Of a stretch of 64,000 nucleotides of DNA, positions 57,444 through 64,000 are shown piece after piece (position 1 is the stretch's first letter; each line of letters begins with the position of its first letter). This stretch comes from Stutzerimonas stutzeri (lineage in GTDB: Bacteria; Pseudomonadota; Gammaproteobacteria; Pseudomonadales; Pseudomonadaceae), in NCBI GenBank assembly GCA_019056435.1, contig CP077641.1, positions 2,108,001 to 2,172,000 of the forward strand. Direction: 5' to 3'. Made by a program: the position numbers and the translations under genes. The notes below the pieces were generated by a model. The model was not told the origin of the DNA. It was given only the letters and a program-made list of their open reading frames with translations, and searched no databases.

Positions 57444-59215
57444 TCAAAGAGCGGCTTCGGCGCGGTCCAGTCGCTGCAAGAAGGCGTCCGCGTCTATTTC
57501 ACCCACGACGCGAGCATTCTGCAGCTCGCCCCTTGCGGTCGAAAAAGAGGATCGCAGGCGGGCCGAACAACTTGTAGCGATCGAGCAGCGCCCTTTGTGC
57601 CGGATTGCTTTCCGTGATGTCGAAGCGGATCAGGCGGTAGTCAGCGAAGGCGTGGTGCGACCTGAGTATCAGCAAAGACCTCCCGCTCGATCACCTTGCA
57701 GCTGATGCACCAGTCGGCATACCAGTCGAGCATCACGGGTTGGCCCGCTGTTTTCGCCATGGCGAGTTCGGCGTCAAGTTGTGAAGGCGTGGTGATGGTC
57801 TGCCAGGCTTCACCGGCACTCTTTGCAGAGCCGGCTGCAGCAAAGCCTTGAGGAATGGGGCGCAGTGGGTCCGAACCGCCCTGCAGCGCGCCCATCCAGG
57901 CGCTGAGGGCGTAGACCAGCAATGCCAGCCCAAGCAGCTGAGCGAGCTTCTGCCTGGGCGTCTTGCTCGTCAGTTCGAGCGTGCCGAGAAACAGCGCGGC
58001 GCCCGCAGCGAGACCGCCCCAAAGGGCCAGCGCCACCTCGCCTGGAACGACGCGTTCAAGCATCCATATGGCCACGGCGAGTAACAGCACGCCGAAGGTG
58101 TTGCGCACCGTCACCATCCATGGGCCGCTTCGTGGCAATAGTGCGCCGCCGCCCGTTGCGAAGATGATCAACGGAACACCCATGCCGAGGCCCAGGGCGA
58201 ACAGCTGCAGCCCTCCGCCCAACGCATCTCCGCTGCTGCTGATGTAGAGCAGCGCGCCGGCGAGCGGCGCGGATACGCAGGGTGATACGAGGAGACTGGA
58301 AATCGTACCGAGCAATGCTGCGCCCAGGAATGAACCGCCTTTGGCACTTCCGGCAGCCCGGTCCAGGCGAGTGGCGACCCATTGCGGCAGGCGCAGTTCG
58401 AACAGGCCGAACATGGCCAGGGCAAAGGCGACGAAGAACAAGGCAAAGGGAATCAGCACCCAGGGGGATTGCAGGCGTGCTTGCAGGTTCAGCTCTGCAC
58501 CGAACAGGCCCATGAGGGCACCCAGCAGCGCGAACCCACCGGCCATGGGCAGAACGTAGGCCAACGCGAGTAGAAAGCTTCGCATGCCGCCAGGTTGTCC
58601 GCGAAGCACCACTCCCGACAGGATGGGGAGCATCGGTAATACACAAGGCGTGAAAGTCAGCCCGAGGCCGGCCAGGAAGAAAAGGGCGACTGCCCGCCAG
58701 GTGAAGGTTGCCCGATCGGCAGCGGCAGGGGCGTCGAGCACACTTGTTGCTGATGCGACAGCCCCGATGTTCAGCGATTCGGTCTCAGGCGGATAGCACA
58801 GGCCCTTGTCGGCGCAGCCCTGATACGTGACGTTCAGCGTGAAAGGCTCGCCGCTCGGGTTGCGTATCGGCAGTTCGATGTCGAGTATTCCGTAGTAGAC
58901 CTCCACGTCGCCGAAATACTCGTCGTTCTTGGCGTCTCCAGCAGGCAGCACCGGCTCGCCGATCTCGACTGCGCTCGTGGGCGTCTCGAACTGGAAGCGG
59001 TGGCGGTAGAGGTAGTAGCCCTCGGCTGCGGTAAAACGGAGCTTGACCCGCTCGGGAGACGTTTCGGCCAGGCTCAGGCGGAAGGCTTCGCGTACCGGTA
59101 GAAAGTCGGCACTGTTGTTGAGCCCACCCAGCGTCGGGCTGGGTCGACTGTCAAAGAGCCCGGCGGCTGCGGGCAGAGCAACGAGTATTAGCAGCAGACT
59201 CAGCAAACGGCGCAT
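57444..59215 (-). CDS. dsbD: DsbD/DipZ, thiol:disulfide interchange protein (two frameshifts at C-terminus)
   Basis: Inner-membrane enzyme moving electrons from thioredoxin to periplasmic DsbC/DsbG. It has a signal peptide, an N-terminal domain with CADKGLCYPP, eight membrane segments with the redox cysteines in FTPCVLPMLP and SPCVSAPLAG, and a thioredoxin domain with DWCISCK. Two single-base insertions break the end: around 57645-57658, and in C4 57529-57532 (plus strand). Removing both gives 589 residues ending LDRAEAAL. Start set at MRRLLSLLL (59215). Confidence 0.88.
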
Positions 59216-59287
59216 GGTCATCTCACTTGTAGCAACGACGCTCATGATACCGGAGGCACCGGCCCGCCGCTTGGGCGAGACGTCGCA

Positions 59288-59610
59288 CTAAGGTTCGCTT
59301 TGCAACCAGATGCTGCCGTCCAGCTCGGTGCCTGGCAGAGATTTCAGCCTCTGTCCCTCGCAGGGCCAGCGACGCACTCGCCGCTTTCGATCAGAAATAA
59401 GGCACCGTGGGTCGCGCACTGGATAAGGCTCGCGCTGCTGTCGAGAAACTGGTCGGGCAGCCACTCGAGGGGAACACCTCGGTGGGGGCAGCTGTTCTCG
59501 TAGAGATGGATCGCGCCGTCCTTGCGTACGGCGAACAGGCGCTGGCCCGCCACGTCGAAGCCTTTGCTGTGGCCTTCGAGCAGCTCGTCTGCTGCGCATA
59601 ATCGAATCAT
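59288..59610 (-). CDS. Small Rieske [2Fe-2S] ferredoxin-like protein (frameshift)
   Basis: 107 residues from MIRLCAADELLEG. Rieske ligands CPHRG and CATHG are visible. One G is missing from GGG 59363-59365 (plus strand, one C on the coding strand), splitting VAGPCEGQRLKSLPG. The redox partner is unknown. AGGAG precedes the start. Upstream of dsbD on the same strand, divergent from phuW. Confidence 0.78.
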
Positions 59611-59743
59611 GGTCGCTCCTGGCAAATGCCGATTGTCGCTCAGGATCCGCGTTGTGTCCGGGCAGACGACGCAGCGTTTCTTGGTCGCGCCGGTTCGGGT
59701 TTGGTTAGCATCAGACACCGAGCCCACCCGTGATGGAGTCCCG

Positions 59744-60625
59744 ATGCGTTTCCTATTCCCTGTCGTGTTTGCCGCCCTGGCTGCGTGCCAGACCGTGCCT
59801 CCGCTTCCGGCGTGGCAGAGTCCCGAGGGGCTCGATCACCCTGACGTCGGGCAGATTCTGGATCTGCGAGGCGACACGACGTTGAGCCCTGCGCAGCTCG
59901 TCGATCACCTGGCCGAGGCGGACCTGTTGCTGATCGGCGAGCGGCACGACAATCCGGATCACCATGCGTTGCAGCTCTGGCTCCTGCAGGCACTGGCCCA
60001 GCGTCGAGAGCAGGGCAGTCTTTTGATGGAGATGATCAGCCCGGACCAGCAGGATCGGGTTCGGCGGGTCCAGACTCTTTTCGCCGAGGGCAAGCCTCCA
60101 GTGGATGTGCCGGTGGCGCTGGCCTGGCAGGACGGCTGGGACTGGAGGCAGTACGGTCCGCTGGTCGAATACGCATTGCGCCAGACTTACCCCCTGCTGC
60201 AGGCGAATCTCGATCGGGGCGAGATCAGTGAAATCTACCGCGGGCAGCCCGAAGTCGACGGGCGAGCCGCAGAGCCGAAGGTCCAATCCGTGCTGCTCGA
60301 GCAGATCCGTCAATCGCATTGCGACCTGCTGCCCCACGGTCAGCTGCCTGCCATGCTCGCGGTGCAACAACAGCGTGACCGGCGTATGGCGCGTCAGATG
60401 AGCCAGGCCCCCTTGCCGGCCATGCCGATCGCGGGAGCCTTCCATGTGCGTCGGGACCTGGGGGTGCCGTTGCACCTTGACGCCAGGCAGTCGGATGAAT
60501 CGAAAGTACTGCTATTGGCTGAAGTGGGCGACACGGTAGGCGCTGAGGAGGCGGACTTCGTCTGGTTCACGCCAGCCCAGCCGTATGTCGATCACTGCGC
60601 CCGCTTCAGGCGCGAGGCGCAGTAA
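59744..60625 (+). CDS. phuW: PhuW-like ChaN-family heme/iron lipoprotein
   Basis: 293 residues. Lipoprotein signal with the lipid cysteine at C15 (FAALAAC). The ChaN/DUF399 domain includes GERHDNPDHHALQLWLL, SLLMEMISP and AGAFHVRRDLGVP. ChaN-type proteins bind stacked hemes. In P. aeruginosa phuW adjoins prrF and cbpA, exactly the arrangement here, which supports the name. No phuRSTUV genes are visible in this window. Confidence 0.82.
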   Translation: MRFLFPVVFAALAACQTVPPLPAWQSPEGLDHPDVGQILDLRGDTTLSPAQLVDHLAEADLLLIGERHDNPDHHALQLWLLQALAQRREQGSLLMEMISPDQQDRVRRVQTLFAEGKPPVDVPVALAWQDGWDWRQYGPLVEYALRQTYPLLQANLDRGEISEIYRGQPEVDGRAAEPKVQSVLLEQIRQSHCDLLPHGQLPAMLAVQQQRDRRMARQMSQAPLPAMPIAGAFHVRRDLGVPLHLDARQSDESKVLLLAEVGDTVGAEEADFVWFTPAQPYVDHCARFRREAQ

Positions 60626-60646
60626 GTGGATGCTTTGTTAGCAGGC

Positions 60647-60759
60647 AAAAAAAGACCCGACAAGAGCCGGGTCAAAAACCGTGATTAGCCTGATGAGGAG
60701 ATAACCTGAAAGTCCGACTGCCTGGCCTTCCAGCTTATCGACTGATCTCGCGATCAGTT
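60647..60759 (-). ncRNA. prrF: PrrF-type iron-responsive small RNA
   Basis: A 113-nt minus-strand RNA starting AACTGATCGCGAGATCAG. It contains the PrrF core GGTTATCTCCTCATCAGG followed by CTAATCACGG. It ends in a terminator hairpin, GACCCGGC-TCTT-GTCGGGTC (one G-T pair), plus T7 (60647-60653). PrrF RNAs are made under iron starvation and, with Hfq, silence mRNAs of iron-rich proteins. The phuW-prrF-cbpA position matches P. aeruginosa, which has two tandem copies; only one is seen here. Recognised from memory, not searched. Confidence 0.9.
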
Positions 60760-60761
60760 GC

Positions 60762-60793
60762 GATAATAATAACAATTCTCATTTCACAGTCAA
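60762..60793 (-). promoter_or_regulatory. prrF promoter and Fur box
   Basis: Minus strand: TTGACT (-35, 60788-60793), 16-nt spacer, TATTAT (-10, 60766-60771), start at 60759. The 19-mer at 60762-60780 matches the Fur consensus GATAATGATAATCATTATC at 15 of 19 bases and covers the -10, so Fur-Fe should block transcription. Confidence 0.85.
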
Positions 60794-60844
60794 CCGCGAA
60801 ACTGTACTTTCTTTGTCACCGTTCGTCGGGCTGAGGCGAAGTGT

Positions 60845-61642
60845 TCAGGCGCTCATCGGCAGACGTAATTGAGTGACTTCCTTGTTAAGGAGGTCGATGC
60901 GGCGGGCCATGCTCTCGATGAGGCTGTGCGCAATCTTTGGATTGCTCTGCATCAGGCTAAGAAACTGATCCTTGGGAATCATCATGACCGTGCAGGGTTC
61001 TGTCGCGACCACGGTAGCGCTGCGCTTTTCGCGGGTGAAAACGGCCATGGCCCCGAATATCTCGTCACGTTGGACATCACCAACCTTCTGTCCATCCACA
61101 ACCGCTTCGGCGTGACCTTCGATGATGACGAAGACGTTATCGGCTTCGTCGCCTTGGCGAATCAGCTCCTCGCCCACAGCGAAATGCTGGAAGCCGGTAG
61201 TCGGGTGGATCTCGGGTTGCTTGAGTCGTGCCAGCGCATCGGACAGCAGGGCAGTCTGGCCAATCAGGTATTCGGTAAAGAGTTCCTGGCGCTGCTGATC
61301 AGCGTGGATATGGGTGAATACATCGCTGCGGGCATAAGGGATCAGTCGTATGGACTCATCACTGCGATACCGGCATTGGGGCAGCTCGATGCCTTGCCGA
61401 AGGCCGAGCAGATCGCCCTCCTGGAGGTAGAAGAGGGGGCGGTCATCGACAAGCGCATGCAGCAGGCCGCTCTCGATGACGAACAATTGCTGCTCCGGCA
61501 GCTGGCTACCCAGATCATTCGATCCCTTGATTTCGATCGGGGCACCAGAAGGGGCGAGGCCTTCGAGAAGCTGGGCGGGGATTCCCTGCAGGCGGTTGAT
61601 GAGGCGGTCGGCGTAGGCCGGTTGTTCCCCGAGTAAATACAT
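60845..61642 (-). CDS. cbpA: CbpA-like cyclic-nucleotide-binding protein
   Basis: 265 residues: an N-terminal region resembling a degenerate cNMP fold (about 20-110), and a C-terminal cNMP-binding domain (about 150-245) with GEELIRQGDEADNVFVIIEG and KRSATVVA. No DNA-binding domain is visible. In P. aeruginosa CbpA, encoded next to prrF, is Vfr-regulated and binds cAMP. The phosphate-binding cassette reads IFGAMAVF, with Ala at the position usually held by Glu. Start chosen at MYLLGEQPAY. Confidence 0.8.
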   Translation of the reverse strand: MYLLGEQPAYADRLINRLQGIPAQLLEGLAPSGAPIEIKGSNDLGSQLPEQQLFVIESGLLHALVDDRPLFYLQEGDLLGLRQGIELPQCRYRSDESIRLIPYARSDVFTHIHADQQRQELFTEYLIGQTALLSDALARLKQPEIHPTTGFQHFAVGEELIRQGDEADNVFVIIEGHAEAVVDGQKVGDVQRDEIFGAMAVFTREKRSATVVATEPCTVMMIPKDQFLSLMQSNPKIAHSLIESMARRIDLLNKEVTQLRLPMSA

Positions 61643-61746
61643 GGCGACGGTCCTTGAGCGAGCCCACGATGAATTAAAGCGGTGCGCGCGCAGACAATAA
61701 GGCGGCGGCCATCGGCGAGTAAATCGCGCGGCGTGGAGGTTGTGAG

Positions 61747-62019
61747 CTAGCTCTTGTTGCCGTGAATGCAACTGTCGAAGTTGGTGTTCAGTTCGTGCTT
61801 CAGCACGTCGGGTAGGTCCTTCCAGCTGACGTCACGCAATGCGCCCTCAATTGCATAGAGCAACACGCGCGAGGCGCCGAACCCTCTTGATTTCACCGCG
61901 TGATACGCATTCACCGAACCAATTCGGCGCAAATCCTCGGCCGTGTGGATGCCGGAGGCGTGCAGCCATTGGGCGGACGTCTTTCCCAGGTTCTTCAGGG
62001 TCAGCAGTTCGTCGGGCAT
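61747..62019 (-). CDS. TfoX/Sxy C-terminal-domain protein
   Basis: A 90-residue protein consisting only of the helical TfoX_C domain (LTLKNLGKTSAQWLHASGI, LPDVLKHELNTNFD). It lacks the TfoX N-terminal domain of competence regulators. The same short form lies beside cbpA in P. aeruginosa. Its start overlaps the methyltransferase gene end by 19 nt. The function is unknown. Confidence 0.8.
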   Translation of the reverse strand: MPDELLTLKNLGKTSAQWLHASGIHTAEDLRRIGSVNAYHAVKSRGFGASRVLLYAIEGALRDVSWKDLPDVLKHELNTNFDSCIHGNKS

Positions 62020-62786
62020 GGTGTCTCCTGTGCACCGGGATAGCCAGTTATGAAGTGCAGCGGCCAGCGTACGTCGAGCTCGCGCTCGGGATTGCCCCAG
62101 AGGTGTTGAAGCGATGTTGCGATAGCCTCAATCGGGTCTTCACCGTGGATCTGCTGCCATTGCCTGACGGCTGACCAGGTGCGCAGGTAACCTAGCAGCT
62201 GGTCCAGGCGCCAATGTGCTTCGATGAAGAACGCGGGTGGTTCGATGAGTGGAAAGGGGACCGAAGGTCGAATGTCGCGATACCCGGCGTCAACGCTGGC
62301 GCGGCCGTCTGGCCAATAGCCCCGGAGTGTCGTGCCGTGGAGGTGATCTATGATTGCGTCGATCCGCGGCGTAAGACGCAGCAGGCCGTAGCACCAGGCG
62401 CAAAACAGGCCATCGGCCGTGAGGACGCGCCGGGCTTCAGCAAAGAAAACAGGCGTGGCGAACCAGTGGAGGGCCTGTGCCACGACCAGCAGGTCGACTG
62501 TTCCGGAGGTGAGCGGTAAACGCTCGGCGTTTGCCGCGAAGCGTTTGGCGGTGGCCCAGCCTGACGCTTCCTGTAATTGCGTGACGCTGGCGTCGCAGGC
62601 CAGGACGGTATCGAACCGTGGAACGAGTCCCAGTGTTGCCTGCCCGCTTCCGGCAGCGACATCGAGCGCCAGCGTATGCCGCGGTGTCTTTTCGGCGAGC
62701 CAGGTGAACAGCGATGCGGGATAGGTCGGCCGAAACTGGGCGTATTGGCCCGAATCGATCGAGAAGAGCCGGACGCTGTCACTCAT
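62001..62786 (-). CDS. Class I SAM-dependent methyltransferase
   Basis: 261 residues, Methyltransf_11-like. Motif I is LDVAAGSGQATLGLVP, the acidic loop CDASVTQLQEA, and motif IV region DLLVVAQALHWF. The N-terminus resembles small-molecule methyltransferases (YAQFRPTYPASLF). The substrate is unknown. The following TfoX_C gene overlaps its end. Confidence 0.8.
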   Translation of the reverse strand: MSDSVRLFSIDSGQYAQFRPTYPASLFTWLAEKTPRHTLALDVAAGSGQATLGLVPRFDTVLACDASVTQLQEASGWATAKRFAANAERLPLTSGTVDLLVVAQALHWFATPVFFAEARRVLTADGLFCAWCYGLLRLTPRIDAIIDHLHGTTLRGYWPDGRASVDAGYRDIRPSVPFPLIEPPAFFIEAHWRLDQLLGYLRTWSAVRQWQQIHGEDPIEAIATSLQHLWGNPERELDVRWPLHFITGYPGAQETPCPTNC

Positions 62787-62899
62787 GGCAACGGGCCGGT
62801 TGCGGGGTGGTTGAACGGCTTGGCATGGCTAATTTCCGCAGGCAGACCTGCGCAAGTATAGATGCGACGCCCGGTTCTGCCTGGCGCCGCATCGAGTAA

Positions 62900-64000
62900 T
62901 CAAAGACCAGGCAGCTTCGTCCGGATGGCGGCGACAAGTTCATCCAGGCTCGAGGCGTCAGGCGTGTCAACGCGCCGTGCCAGCAACCGCTCATCATCGG
63001 TCAACGGCTCACGGTTTCGTTGCTGTGCTTTGATGACTTCGAGCGTAGCGTCGGAGGGGTCGCCTCCTTGTGCCTGTCTCTGGCTCAGCCACTCGGCAAT
63101 CACCGCGTCGGGCGCATGGCAGTCGATGATCATGAACGGCACGCCGGTGGCCTCGGCCACTTGCCACGCCGCCTGGCGTGGCTGCTGTTTGAGATAGGTC
63201 GCATCGATCACCACGGAAAAACCCGCATTCAGCGCTCGCTCGGCGATTTCATGAAGGCGCCGGTACGTTGCGTCGGTCGAGGCTGCATCGTAGATGCCCC
63301 GGTCCAGTTGACCAACAGCTGTGGTCACCTGGGCGCCGAACAGCCGCTTGCGCTCGATATCCGAACGCAGCCGCAGTGCACCCAGCGCCTCGACCAGTCG
63401 CAACGCTACACCGCTTTTACCGACGGCCGATACGCCGTGGGTGATCGCCAGGAAGCGCGAAGGAATCGCACTGTAGCTTTCGGCGAGGTTGGCGTAGCTG
63501 CGGTACTGGCGAAGGACTACCCGGCGCTGGACCGGATCCTGCTCCTGGTGGAGGCGGAACAGGCTGATCTTCGCGCGCACCAGCGCCCGATAGGCCTTGT
63601 ACAGGTTGAGCAGTTCCAGCGCCGCGTAGTCGCCGGTGTGCTCGAGCCAGCCGTTGATAAAGCGACGCGCCTGGCATTTCAGCCCGCGATCCTCCAGGTC
63701 CATTGCCAGGAACGCGGCATCGGACGCTATGTCGATCAGGCGGAAGGGTTCGTTGAACTCGATGCAGTCGAACAGCACGACCTTGTCATCGATGAGGGTG
63801 GCATTCCCCAGGTGCAGGTCGCCGTGACACTCTCGGATGAAGCCGCCCTGGCATCTCGCCTCGAGCAGAGGTTGGAGCCGCGCGATACTGGTTTCGGTCC
63901 AGTCCATGAGTGCGTCGAGCTGTTGCAGATCACCTGGCTCGTTCAGCAATGGCCGGATCTGCTCGAAATTCTGGCGCATGGGCGCCACGATGGCGTCAGC
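62900..64000 (-). CDS. Aminoglycoside-phosphotransferase-like / AAA P-loop kinase fusion (5' truncated by window)
   Basis: At least 366 residues; the frame stays open past the window edge. The N-terminal half is kinase-like (ECHGDLHLGNATLIDDKVVLFDCIEF, in two overlapping blocks, a Brenner-type HGD motif). The C-terminal half is a P-loop kinase (GVSAVGKSGVALRL; DATYLKQQPRQAAWQVA), related to Zeta/polynucleotide kinases. Such two-domain proteins are common in proteobacteria, but the substrate is not known. Confidence 0.75.
   Translation of the reverse strand, partial: ADAIVAPMRQNFEQIRPLLNEPGDLQQLDALMDWTETSIARLQPLLEARCQGGFIRECHGDLHLGNATLIDDKVVLFDCIEFNEPFRLIDIASDAAFLAMDLEDRGLKCQARRFINGWLEHTGDYAALELLNLYKAYRALVRAKISLFRLHQEQDPVQRRVVLRQYRSYANLAESYSAIPSRFLAITHGVSAVGKSGVALRLVEALGALRLRSDIERKRLFGAQVTTAVGQLDRGIYDAASTDATYRRLHEIAERALNAGFSVVIDATYLKQQPRQAAWQVAEATGVPFMIIDCHAPDAVIAEWLSQRQAQGGDPSDATLEVIKAQQRNREPLTDDERLLARRVDTPDASSLDELVAAIRTKLPGL

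Overview
The window is chromosomal DNA of a gamma-proteobacterium of the Pseudomonas stutzeri (Stutzerimonas) type. This rests on the GC-rich codon use, the typical Pseudomonas gene orders (pilA/pilBCD-coaE-yacG, rplM-rpsI-petABC-sspAB, the dcw division/cell-wall cluster, retS-purD-purH-fis-dusB, prmA-accC-accB-aroQ) and a PrrF-type small RNA between phuW and cbpA homologues. No tRNA, 16S/23S rRNA, CRISPR array, intact insertion sequence or prophage is visible.

Layout. 1-1.7 kb: the 3' part of cysNC. 1.7-2.9 kb: GTAG-type REP repeats around a dead RAYT transposase. 2.9-8.4 kb: type IV pilus genes pilA (reverse) and pilBCD (forward) with coaE and yacG. 8.4-10.2 kb: a membrane permease-like gene and an aldo-keto reductase. 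10.5-15.4 kb: rplM, rpsI, the cytochrome bc1 operon petABC, then sspA and sspB. 15.4-18.8 kb (reverse): lpoA, yraN, a SIS-domain gene and a dolP-like lipoprotein gene. 18.9-38.2 kb: rsmI, rnpB RNA, mraZ and the whole division/peptidoglycan cluster through ftsZ and lpxC. 38.3-45 kb: a looser accessory block with a ferritin-like protein, two small hydrophilic proteins, a RmlD-like reductase, an AEC transporter, two membrane proteins and a CYP152-type peroxygenase. 45-57.3 kb (reverse): retS, purD, purH, fis, dusB, a zinc-ribbon/DUF3426 protein, prmA, accC, accB, aroQ. 57.4-64 kb: dsbD, a small Rieske protein, phuW, prrF, cbpA, a TfoX C-terminal protein, a methyltransferase and a truncated kinase-like gene.

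The strongest whole-window signal is technical. About 22 isolated one-base frameshifts occur in about 18 genes, many of them essential (ftsZ, lpxC, murF, accC, petA, ddlB). Most lie in short homopolymers, and correcting one base each restores proteins of normal family length. This looks like uncorrected sequencing indels rather than biology. The apparent FtsW-MurG fusion is probably one of these artefacts. Coordinates below span the restored genes, and each entry gives the suspected indel.

Biologically the window joins growth functions (cell wall, division, purines, fatty-acid initiation, respiration) with surface and virulence control (type IV pili under a sigma-54 promoter, RetS) and iron control (Fur-regulated PrrF with PhuW). 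The best unannotated element is prrF, with promoter, Fur box and terminator all readable.
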